Assembly (NCBI GenBank): GCA_026419785.1
Contig: JAODTK010003976.1
Span: 123,501 to 187,500 of the forward strand
Reading direction: 5' to 3'
Length of the DNA stretch: 64,000 nt
Source of the DNA: Sclerodactyla briareus
Lineage: Eukaryota > Echinodermata > Holothuroidea > Dendrochirotida > Sclerodactylidae
The notes beneath the pieces were generated by a model, which was not told the DNA's origin, searched no databases, and was given only the letters and a program-made list of their open reading frames with translations. Position 1 is the first letter of the stretch; the number at the start of each line of letters is the position of its first letter. This document shows positions 41,108 to 51,254 of this stretch, in pieces. The translations under genes and the position numbers were made by a program.

Positions 41108-44100
41108 TTCCGAAACTTGGCACCATGTTCGTCATGTGGAAATCTTGAAACGATGTTCGAAAGTAGGGCGTGGGCCGCACCCCTCCAACGGCGACCATCT
41201 TGGATTTTTCGATGTGAACTGACTTTTCCAGTATTGCACGTTTCGGAACATGGCGATCGTTTTGGGACCAAACTTCCAGTTTCGCCCCATCGGACCCCCA
41301 TGGCGGCCATTTGAATTTTATACGCAAAATAATGTTTCATCCGATTGACTTAAAACTTGGTTTACAGGTCCGCCATGATGAAGAAATATATGATGATTTC
41401 GAGGGTGGGCATGGCCACACCCCTCCACCGGCGGCCATCTGGATTTTTCGACGAACTGACGTTTTTTGCAGATGGCACGTTTCGGACATGGCGATGTTTT
41501 GGAACAACTTAATTTTCGCCTCTATTGGACCCCCACTGCAGCCATTTAAGTTTTTTGGCAGAAAGAAAATAACGCTCATCCAATTGACTCGAAAGTTGTT
41601 GGGGTACAGGATCAGCATGAAAGGAATCTAGACGATTTGGAAAGGGGGCGTGGCCACACCCCTCAAACGGTGGCCCATCTTGGATTTTTGACGAACTGAC
41701 TTTTTCGCAGATTTGCGCGTTCCGGAACATGGCAATCAGTTTGAGACCCAACTTTAAGTTTCGCCCCATTGGACAACAAACAGCTGGGCACATTTTGAAT
41801 TTTTTCGCAAAAACTAGCGCTTCATCCGATTGACTTGAACATATCGATTTTCCAAACTTTTCAGATTTGAACAAACTGGGGAGGGGGCTTACATTGTCCT
41901 CACAAAGTTAGAAGTCATTTCAAAGCCTCGTGCGTCAATTTGCATCATTTCATGATGCCCATTAACTCCCATGATTAACAAAAAACTTGGTGGAAATGAG
42001 TTTACTTGGTTTTGAGCAGAATGGGGGGTCTTATGGGCGGTGTTAGATACTGCTTCCCAATGATGCTCAAAAGCGGGGAACTATACACGTGGGCGGTTTA
42101 CCCGCCTACACAGGTATAGTTCTTGGATGTGGATGGGCCAGCTCATCAGGCAAGTCATTGCACCCCTCAGCTTCAACGATCTCCTGCTGTCATGGGCCTT
42201 TGCTTTTGATGGCACACCCTTTGATTCAGATGAGGAGACAAGAGTGGTGGGGGGGGGGGGATGGGGGCGGATAACATTAATTGTACTAATCAGTACCTAC
42301 CAGTATACATAATAGGTGCCAGATTGGTATATTCTTCAAGCCACAGAAGGTGGTTTACAGTCAATTCCAATTATGCCAGCCATATCGTTCACAAGCTCCT
42401 AAAAACTCAAGCATTTCTATCCTAGATGCTTGACTATGAAACCCAATCTTTCTTGAAGAGCCTTCTCAAGGTTCGTTACGTTATGTATTGTCACAGGATT
42501 GAGGAAGATGTTGTTTTGTTTTTTCGTTTGAGCTATTGTGTCTGGCATATTCATTATATCTAACCTTCTATTTATCAGGTCTGTAACTCCGTTCGGTTTT
42601 AATAGTAATTAATAAAACAATATTCAGTCTATATAGGCGGAGAATCCAACCAAAGGCTGCTCAAAGCGTTCGGGGACAAGAAACGACAAAAAAGTATATA
42701 TACATACACTGGGGTTCACAATGTTTGTGCTTCGATGAAATCTCGACCAGACTTGATCACCATGTATGACTGATTGGTCATCGGTGACCACGTGAAGGTC
42801 AAGGTCAAATGTCATAAAGAGGGCACCAATGGGCAATAAGGGAAAAAATGCAAAATGCTACTCATACAAAATTTTGTGCCTTATGTTCGGTCATAGTGAG
42901 GTCTAGACGGGTTCAGGAATTTTTTTATCAGGGCCCACTTGGCCTGGGGGCCCATTTATGAAATTCAAACATATGGTTCTTGAAATGACTCTTTCCCACA
43001 AGCTTGCAATTGATTTTTCCAAAGTTACATGTAATGGTCCTGGGTTTAGAGGGCCATTAGGGGGTCTGGGCAGTTTGGGCCTTAGGCCCACTTTGGCTCT
43101 AGGCCCATTACTGTATATGAAATACTGCAAAAATTTGTATCTCCAACAAATTCGGTTGCACAGTGCTGCTGTCCGGTCATAATGCTGGCCTGAGGGCCGT
43201 AACATCAGGGTGTTCAGGGATTGAGGACCCATGCCCATGTGGGCCCTGGGGCCCATGCATGTGGAATTAGGCAATGGCTCAATCTATTTCACTTACTCAA
43301 CTTACCCCTAGGCACTTTGCACCCCCCCGCGCACATGAAAATCTGGCAACTTTTTACAGTAGTCCGGGCGGGCAACCCTATAGTCCTTCTATTTTGCCAG
43401 TTGAACGTTTGTGTTCATGAGCATCTTGGTTAAGAATTTCATCGATTTGTTTTTCATCGCCGAAAATCACCATATGCTTTCAATGACATTCCGATCTTGC
43501 TAGGAGCATTTTTCTTTCCGACGTCGTCTTTCAGGATATGTTTATCCTTAACGGTTCTGGCGTGATATTGGTTTGGATTTAGTCTCCCGCTCGATCCCGT
43601 TTTGAGTAAGTCCATATTCGCCTAGGCTTTTTTTTTTTTTCTGCTCCTAGCACAATAGGTCGTGCATGGCTTCCCCCGTAAGCCTAACACACGCGGTGTG
43701 TGGGATCCTATTGGGTTAGGTTACAGTAGGGCTGACTGTTGTCCGGGTGCTTTACCTAGCTGAGCCCCCCCCCCCTCCCTCACTCCCCTCCTTCCTTGGG
43801 TTTTTCCCCTTCCTCCCTGCCCTTCCCCGGGGGGGGTTGTGTCTCTCCGCGCGCGGCGCTAGGGAAGTTACGCAAGACGGTAGTGAGAGCAGGGGCAATG
43901 GGGTACTTTGTTCGTTAAATTGGCTTGGGGTCTAAAGTTACTCGTCTTTTCGTGTGAGTTCGTTACCGGCCGATTACTTGTTATTTTGTATAGTCTTATA
44001 CTGCAATACAACTACGGTTAGACATTCTCAATATCATGTCGGAAGTGATTGCTTCTTGTGTGATAATGCTTTTGTATACCGTTCGTTATGGCTGATGGTT

Positions 44101-44230
44101 TGTATTTGTAATTCTTATCTTGCAATACACTCGTACTAGACATTTCGCTATCATGTCGGAAGTGATTCTTCTTTGGTGATATTGTTACCGCGAGGAATGT
44201 TGTATTTTGTATAGTCGTATAAAGCAATCA
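41108..44230. repeat. 3.13-kb tandem duplication, unit 2
   Basis: Second unit, joined where a minisatellite copy ending gacatatcgctt runs into ccgaaacttggcacc. It differs from unit 1 by many one-base gaps and some substitutions, far more gaps than substitutions, which is typical of uncorrected long reads or of two diverged haplotypes. No intact gene in either unit. Confidence 0.8.
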
Positions 44231-44690
44231 CTAGTATTATGGAATATCGCATATCAGTCGGAAAGGATTCCTATCTGTGAAATCACTATGGTGAATGTTC
44301 GTATCGGCTGTTGATTATGTATTTTGATAATCCTCTATACTGCAATACACTCGTATTATGACCATATCACTTTCATTGCGTTCGTTATTCGGCTGATAGT
44401 TATGTATTTTTTGTATATCTTATACTGCAATACACTCGTATTTATCACATATCAATTTCATGGCGGAGTGTTCCGTATTGTGATATTGTTATGTATATAG
44501 TTCGGGAGGAGGTATACTCCTAAGGATATTTTCCGTATCGGCTGATGGATCATTATTTTGTATAATATTATACTGCAATACACTCGTATGATGACATATC
44601 ACATTTAATGGCGGAAGTGTGCCTATGTGTGATATTGTTATTGTAGATCGTTCGGGAGGAGGTATACCATGAAGGATATTTCCGTTAGCG
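43970..44690. repeat. ~110-bp minisatellite (tactgcaatacactcg type)
   Basis: The phrase tattttgtatagtcttatac + tgcaatacactcg + catatcatgtcggaagtg recurs at about 43985, 44105, 44210, 44320, 44410 and 44550, with units of about 90-150 bp. Three units of the same repeat lie at 40825-41105. Two units also carry gttcgggaggaggtata. Confidence 0.8.
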
Positions 44691-45029
44691 GGACTTTCCT
44701 CCCGATACGGAAAGTTGTTGTCGGGCTACGGACCTTCCGGCCATTCGCGAAAGGGAACAGAGGAACGGTGTGAGGCGCCGCCTTGTCTATCAAGACTACC
44801 TACCGACGGCACAGAAGACCCAGTGATATGGAGGCGCTTCTAAGAAGAGGGGCGTTCAGAGCTTGGCCCCCTCAGGGGACCGTGAGGAGGTGCTCGTTAG
44901 CACCGGAAGTCCACAGGCATAGAGCTCTGGGTCAGCATGACCCTGAAGCCGGCGGGGCGGGCCGAGGTGGTCGTCTCGCACGTCGGAGGGGGCGGCTCTG
45001 ATGGTCCTTCCCTCGGCGCCGACACCGAA
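44691..45029. other. GC-rich leader of the retroelement-like block
   Basis: Composition changes sharply from AT-rich to GC-rich here. There are open stretches with Arg/Gly/Pro-rich peptides but nothing recognisable. It may be the 5' part of the degraded element downstream. Confidence 0.35.
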
Positions 45030-45530
45030 ACGGGGTGTCGTTACACCTCAAGATCGGCCGGAGGTCCCGACAGGTTGAGGTCGGGGCGAACAGGCGGGGC
45101 GGGGAGGTTGGCCTCGTCTTTGCCTGGTCCATGGGCCCGACGGTTTAAGGTCAGGCGCCGGCCTGCCGGGGGTCCGAACGGGGTGAGTTACACCTCGCGA
45201 CGGCCCGGGGGTCCCGACAGGAGAGGTCGGGGCGGCCCCAGCCAGGGTCCAGATCACGGGGGTGTCGTTACACCTCGGGACGGCCCGGATGTCCGACAGG
45301 ACGAGGTCGGGCCGGCCCAGCCGGGTCGATCGGGGTGTGGTGACACCTCGGGACGGCCCGGGGGTCCCGCCACGCAAGGTCGGGGCTACAGCCAGGTCCG
45401 AACGGTGGTGTTCTTACACCTCGTGAGACGGGCACAGGGATGCCCGACAAGCAAGGTAGAGCCAAGCCAGCCGGGTCGATCGGGGTGGGTTACACCTCGA
45501 AACGGCCCGGAGTGGGTCCAGACGAGTGAG
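45030..45530. repeat. ~75-bp GC-rich minisatellite
   Basis: Units of 72-77 bp with gggtgtcgttacacctcg, gacggcccgg, gtcccgacagg and ccagccgggtcgatcgg recur at about 45032, 45180, 45260, 45332, 45406 and 45483. A 256-codon open frame on + (44937-45707) runs through it, giving a changing Gly/Arg/Pro/Ser peptide. Because the unit length varies, the peptide is not periodic, which argues against selection on a protein. Confidence 0.85.
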
Positions 45531-46694
45531 TTGGGACCGGTCCCGCGGGGGCAGCGGATCCGGCGGGCCGGTACGGTCAGGCATCAGACCAGCGCCAGGA
45601 GGGTGGACAAGGGATCCAGGTGGGACCAGGGATCGCTTCCAAGCCCTACAGCCACAGCCTACATCGTCAACATCTACCCAGGAAGGTCTCTGCTCGGATG
45701 CGGATAGCGGCTAGGCAGAGAAGTTTACATTGGATAGCCAAGCCGCGAGCACTACGGGGAGGTTTCAAACCAGTTTCGCCGGGTTTTCAGGACAGTTTAG
45801 AGCGGCCGACGTTCCGGGGCCCGTACGGTGACGCATCTGGACCATACCAGGCCATCCTCGTAGTGAGAGGTTAGGCCGCGCGGCCACATCAGGAACTTCA
45901 GATGTTGGGTTCCGGGGCAAGGGGGAGGAAGACGACAGGACGCCTCCCCGAGACCGAGATCTCTCGGGAGGTCCCCGGGAGTACGAGGCAGTCCGTCCGA
46001 CACCGCCTTAGCGCCGGGAGTCTCTCTTGTCAGGAATTGCGACGCAAGGGAGCAGTGTGGTCTACACCCAGGAGCGGCGAGGATATTACCCGCCGGTATG
46101 AGTCCTGGGGTCGGATGGACTGCATCCTTGTTAGTGTGCCGTTGATCCGATCAACCCCTAGAGGCGGACTTAGCGCTGGCGGTTTATCTTTTTCAGAGAG
46201 GGACGTTGTTAAGGTCCCGCATAGCCAGAGACTGTTCTCGGTCTCTCCGACATAGTTACTACGTGGGAAGACTTCGTACGCTGTTGCTATCAAGTGGCTC
46301 TATCGCGTTCGTTGGTACGGTGGCCCTCCTCACCATGGCCAGTCTGTCTAGACTTGACGCGAGGGTGCCTTAAGGCCGCACGGACAGCGCGCAGGGCCTG
46401 GTGACAAGCCGTTCGGTTAAGAGTTGCCTTCGTCAGGCCATCATCGCGGGGCCGGGGGCATCCTCAAGGGATTATTTTCGAAGAAGACAAAGAAGTACGG
46501 CTAGCGGGACTGAATAATTAAGTCCCTGAAGGGAGCCGAACTTGGAGTCTTACACCAAAGGTCTACGTCAGGACCGATAGCCTCTCGCCTAGAATAGGGA
46601 GCCGCTCGGGTCAGCGGCGGGGTTTGCTTCGGCCGCCCAGGAGCGCCACCCTTGCCAGAGTCAAATCTCTTTAAGAGAAATCAGCGGGCTCGCC

Positions 46695-47030
46695 GGAGGC
46701 CACTGGCTGGAAGACTACTAGTGTCGCAGGCGAAGGACTCCGATCTAGGCTGCCACCCCCCTCCAGGGGGAAGGACACCGGGGCGGGAGTAGTTGCAGGC
46801 TCCCTATCTAGCGAACAGACAGCCGATGCCAGTTGAGGGAACACGGGCCGTTATTCCGGTCAGGGTCGAGCTTCCAAGCGTACTGCTTCGTGGGAGAGAC
46901 TAGCAGTGCTACCTTCCCTCGGGTTCGTACCAGGCCCACTCTCGCGCACTCCGTAGCCGAGACTCTGAGGCTCGCCTACATAGACGCTTATGAGATAGGG
47001 GGGGGCTCAACGACTGGAAACGGCCGGCAT
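46695..47030 (+). pseudogene. Reverse-transcriptase remnant, + arm of inverted repeat
   Basis: Contains ggccgttattccggtcaggg, tccaagcgtactgcttcgtg, ccttccctcgggttcgtacc and gcctacatagacgcttatga. In one frame this gives a decayed RT palm segment with R-P-T-L-A-H and AYIDAYEIGG; the family motif is Y-I-D-D or Y-L-D-D. It is an inverted, roughly 80% similar copy of 47320-47660. It is cut short at ggccggc near 47029, where similarity stops. A second copy lies at 53331-53666. Element type is not certain; DIRS-like or another retroelement is possible. Confidence 0.45.
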
Positions 47031-47089
47031 ATAATGCGGAGTTGAGTTGGTGAGCGGACTACGTCCGCCTTGTTGGCCTACCTGACCTA

Positions 47090-47660
47090 GTTATGCCAGT
47101 CGACGACGTCCCTCGTTCCTTGTGGTAGGCTCGTCCGTATTCTACGTGGCCCTAGACTTCTTTGGCACGCAGTTATCACCTTCACGTCGCAGCGCGTTCC
47201 CAGAAGGCCCAGCACGTCTCGCTCGATCGGACCCGGGGACATAGTCGATGAGGGCCAGACAAACCATACGGCCCGTTTACGGAGCATCCGGCTCACCCCG
47301 AGGTAGCGGTGCTGCTCTGCCAGCCGTTTCCAGTCGTTGAGCCCCCCTATCTTCAGTAAGCTGTCTATGTAGCCGAGCCCTCTAGTGTCTCGGCTACGGA
47401 GGTGAGAGAGAGTGGGCCTGGTGTACGAAACCCGAGGGAAGGTGCCAACTGCTAGTTTCTCTCCACGGAAGCAGTACGCTTGGAAGCCGACCCTGACCGG
47501 CATAACGGCCGTGGGGTCCTCAACTGGTCAAGCGCTTGTACGGTTCGCTAGATAGTGGAGCCTGCAATTCCGCCCCGGTGGCCTTCCGCCCGGGGGGGGG
47601 GGGGGGGCAGGCTAGATAGGAGTCCATTCGATGGCGAACACTAGTAGTCTTCAGGACGAG
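47090..47660 (-). pseudogene. Reverse-transcriptase remnant, - arm of inverted repeat
   Basis: The - strand is open for 138 codons (47503 to 47087) and reads GTFPRVSYTRPTLSHLRSRD, GLGYIDSLLKIGG and later VLGLLGTRCD. The order S/A-P-R-x-F … R-P-x-x-x-H-L-R-S … G-Y-I-D-[DS] … L-G-x-x-x-D is that of the RT palm and the following region of DIRS/Ty3-type elements. The second catalytic Asp of YIDD is Ser here, so even this version would be inactive. A diverged direct copy of the 3' part lies at 47705-47880. The second duplication unit repeats it at 53726-54296. Confidence 0.5.
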
Positions 47661-47959
47661 GTACGCTGCTCTCTGCAGACGCCCTCTGCCGTCTACTCGT
47701 GGACCCATGGCTTACTCCAACGCAGTCATCACCTTCAAGTCGGACGCGTTTTTCCGAAGTCAGCACTGTTCGCTCGACCGACCCCGCCCCGTCGCTGAGA
47801 AGAGACAGAAACCGTCCGGCCCATTTACGGAGCAACCGGATTACCCGAGTAGCCGTGCTCCCACAGCAAGACCTGGTACAGCTCGGGCTAGGCCGGAGCC
47901 CGCTGACAGCGGAGTGCACGGTGGTGTGTGGGGCGTTCGTGTTCCTAGCGGGGACTTGT

Positions 47960-48900
47960 CTCACTAGAGAATCCAGAGCGGGTCTGCCCTTCAGAGCGGT
48001 GAACCGTCTCTCCCGGCGTTCCCGAACGGGGTCGCCCTCCGGAGGCCCTGGGTAGGCTCAAGAGCCGTGAACCCGTCTCTTGTCGGCCGTCTCGAGCCTG
48101 TGTCGACCTCTTCCGACCCTCCGGGCTTGGTGTGGTCGGGAAATTTTCTTCGGCCCTCAGGATTTAGATGGGCTTTCCCGAGCCGATGGTCGGCCTTCCC
48201 GGGTTTTTCCAGTTCCGTGGTCTGACTATATCAGAACCGCCTGGCCAGACGGGCTCGCCCGGGCCGAGGGTTGGGCCCTACAGACCATCCGGAGCCTCAT
48301 CCATTCTCCGACTCTCCTGAGACAGATAAACCCTCCCGAGCCGCGGTTCTACTTTCCCGTCTCTCCCTTGGAGCCGCGGATCGACTCTTCAAGCGATCCG
48401 AAGCCAGCTCCCCTGCGCAGTGTTCGCTCATCCCGGGCTTGCATAGCCGGAGCCGACTCTTCCTGCCATCCTGGGTGAGAGCGGCCCTACAGAGCCGAGG
48501 ATCGGACCCCGCCCGACCTCACAGAGCAGTGGTCAGACTCTTCCTGCCTCCTGGGTGAGATCAGATCTACGAGCCGAGGATCGGACTGTCGACTCTCCAG
48601 AGCAGTGTCCCACTCTTCCGGCGGCTCCCTTGGGCATCGATCCCTGGATTGGTTCATCCCGAGGCTTCCATAGCAGTTAGTCCGACTCTCCCGCCTTCCA
48701 TGTGAGGTCGAGCCCTACGAGCAGAGGATCGGGGCTGCCGACTCTTTTCTGCCTACTGCGCCAGATCGACTTCCCGAGCCGTGGTGGGCCCACCCATGAT
48801 CCGACTCTGTAGGCCATCCCGGGCCAGATTGGTACACCCAAGCCTGCGGTCGCAGCCGAGCACCTACCCTTTCGACATTCGAAACCGGTCAGCTTTCGAG
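47960..48900. repeat. Degenerate ~75-80-bp GC-rich repeats
   Basis: The phrases gagccgaggatcggac (about 48492, 48571, and gagcagaggatcgggg at 48718) and gactcttcctgcc (48455, 48535) recur at 75-80 bp or twice that. This period is close to that of the minisatellite at 45030-45530. Open frames here (up to 132 codons) are Ser/Pro/Arg-rich without a domain. Repeated at 54596-55536. Confidence 0.6.
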
Positions 48901-49439
48901 GCGGTGCGGTCGACCCACGGCGGGTCGGTGGGTCGGGTTTCAAGCGTCAGAGACTTACATTGGCTCCGTCGGAATTCTATCACGGTTGGTAGGCCGTCAG
49001 GTGTGGGTGTCGGTGCGGGGTCACGGCACAGTTACTGGGTGAAAACGAAGTTCGTTCGGTAACGCACTCAAACCTTCTTCCTAATGAAGTCAGTTTTCTC
49101 TCCTTTCTCTGCATCGAAGCTTTCTCATTCCGTGGGATAGAGAGCATCGCAAGGCGCATATCTCTGAAGCAGGGTTCGATCGGGTTCACAATGTGCACTA
49201 CCCGTTGAACCGTGAGGGGGGGTGGAGAGTCGGCCCTCCTCGGTCTCCCGAGCTACGCTTATTCGCGATTGAATGTATCTGCGAGCGTCTGTGGGGTTTA
49301 CCACACACGTTCTTGTAGGATGCTTCTCCAACACAGTCTCGGTCGAGCCGCCGAGGGGCTGCTCTGCATCTACCACCGACCAACAACCCCTCTTCGTGAC
49401 GGCACGGACCCGCCTCCAGTTGCCCTGGGTGCTAGTGGT

Positions 49440-49745
49440 TGCAAAGTGCAATGGGGTAAGTGAGTAAGTGAAATAGATTCACAAAACTACTGGTTGTGAA
49501 TCTGGTGAAATACGAATCCTTACCCCATGATTGGAATACCCACCATACCGTCCCACTTGCGGGCCATCAAGGGGGTCCTCCTTCGTCGGATCGCGGGCCT
49601 ACGCCCCTCAATCCCTTGGACGCCTCTGCCTAGAAAAATAAGAAGGACGATAGGGTTGCCAGCCCACCCCGGACTACTGTTAAAAATTGCAGATGTTCAA
49701 TGGCGGGGGTGGGGTGCAAAGTGCAATATGGGGTAAGTCTCGTAG
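49440..49745 (-). repeat. Inverted copy of the 40.14-40.25-kb sequence
   Basis: Read on -, 49745-49630 gives acttaccccatattgcactt, ccattgaacatctgcaa, acagtagtccgggg and ggcaaccctatcgtcctt. This matches 40151-40250 and 43300-43395 on the + strand at roughly 90%. A second partial piece (gtgaatctatttcacttact) lies at 49450-49480. A perfect 10-bp hairpin, agattcacaa…ttgtgaatct, is at 49475-49503. Repeated at 56076-56381. Confidence 0.75.
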
Positions 49746-51150
49746 TTCAAGATCACCAAAACCAGTAAGTTTGTGAATTCTCTTACAAATTTTGCTGCAC
49801 AGTGCTTACATACGGTCATAATGATGTCTAAGCCGTTACCTTGGTTGTTCAGGAATTGTCCATGGTCACACTTGGGCCTGGGAGCTCATTTCATTGTGAA
49901 ATTTCACATATAGTACTTGAAATGAATCTCCTCCCCACAAGCGTCAATTTCTTTTTTTATTGTAAAGTATTGGTCCTTGGGTTAGAGAGCCATGGGGTGC
50001 TCGGGATGAAATTTTGGATTCAGGGCCAGTTTTATTAGCTATTATATTGCCCATGTCATTCTATGGGTCATCGGTCTCAAAGGGCATGATGTGGGGGAAA
50101 TTGCAGAACGCTGCTTCAGCAGATAGGTCGGATGTGGCCATGGCCACATGACCAGTGTGACAATGATTAGTGATACCTATGCATTGTACAGGAATTGGAG
50201 GGTTGAAAGGTCATTATTAAAGGGGGTAGGTAGTAGGCGGATTATGTTCAAATTGTAAAATAATGATATGCAAATGCATGTTTCTGGGCCCTCAAATACT
50301 CATGCTTCGATCTTGACCCGCTTGGTCACAATTTGTATTGATAATGGGTCATTTTAATTGGGCACTTGAAGGTCTATGTCAAATGATATTAAATGGGCAC
50401 AATGGGCCTAATTGTGCGAAACTGAAAACGCCTACTTTGCAGATTAGGCCAGATTGCCATGATTATGCGAACAGTACAATCATTGACTAGTAGTCACTCA
50501 TGGGTTCCCACAGAATTGAGGTGGCGATGGGGGGGGTCCCATCCTATAAGGAGGGGGGTCGGTACTATAGTATTATATGCCAATTGCATGTATCGTAGGG
50601 TGGTGAGGTCATTAAAAGGGGGGGGGGGGCTACTAGGATTTTGGTCAAATCGTAGGATTATATGCAATTTGCCTGTTTTGGCATTAAATTGCTCAGCTTT
50701 GAAGTATATGACAACAAAAGTTGCGACACCATATTCATGACTGCTGGGGTGACATTGACACCAAAGGTCATTGAGGAGCTAAACGGGCCATTGGTTGAAG
50801 AACTATGTATCTTCTCTCCCAAATGAAATTGTAGCTTCATTATGCGAGCTCAGTGTCAGTTCAAAGTCAGTAGTATGAAATAATGCACAACTTCAATAAA
50901 CACATTATACCAGTTCAAGAACATATTGAAAAAAATTCTGGTCATGAATTTGAAACCATGGTTCTTAGTTTTGTTTTGTTTAAATCGGGCATTTAGCTAT
51001 GTGTAATGGAATTGATAAATTATTACTTCTCAGCCAAATTCCTGGAATTTAGCTGGAAGGAAGAGGAGTCCAAGAGTTCAAAAATCCACTTGTTGCAATG
51101 GGCTCATATGAGCTGGTAAAGTGCCTCTAAAGTGACCTTCATCTTGCCCC
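49746..51150. other. AT-rich intron sequence before EIF2B3 exon 4
   Basis: Non-coding. 49790-50040 is related to the 'gggcccattt…tgtccttggg' repeats at 39.7-40.1 and 42.8-43.2 kb. A G-run lies at about 50618-50629. Repeated at 56382-57789. Confidence 0.6.
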
Positions 51151-51254
51151 GGTGTACCCTAACGGCTCTGTCATCTGCGGAAATGCGCATATCAACGAGG
51201 GAGCGGAACTAAAGGACTGACTCATTGGGTATTCACAGAATGTTGCAGAGAAGT
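51151..51254 (+). CDS. EIF2B3: EIF2B3 beta-helix exon, first copy, in-frame TGA
   Basis: A 104-nt exon of the beta-helix, containing NGSVICGNAHINEGAELKD, then TGA, then LIGYSQNVAEK. It ends at the donor GTGAGG at 51255 in phase 1, and joins the next exon to give …EK-C-KMSNEVV, which matches the family residue for residue. The TGA at 51218-51220 sits where the family has Cys (K-D-C-L-I-G). The expected acceptor AG is absent: the pyrimidine tract TTCATCTTGCCCC runs straight into the exon. An AG at 51131-51132 would also keep frame and add six residues. The exon lies inside the 6.6-kb tandem duplication, so it occurs twice; using both copies would shift the frame (104 mod 3 = 2). Confidence 0.8.

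Noticed and set aside
47641..48560. Several 86-132-codon open frames in GC-rich DNA
   Set aside because: High GC makes stops rare and frames overlap on both strands; the sequence is degenerate repeat and RT remnant.
51218..51220. Selenocysteine codon in EIF2B3
   Set aside because: TGA at a Cys position is suggestive, but eIF2B-gamma is not known as a selenoprotein and the same gene shows other lesions; mutation or sequence error is simpler.
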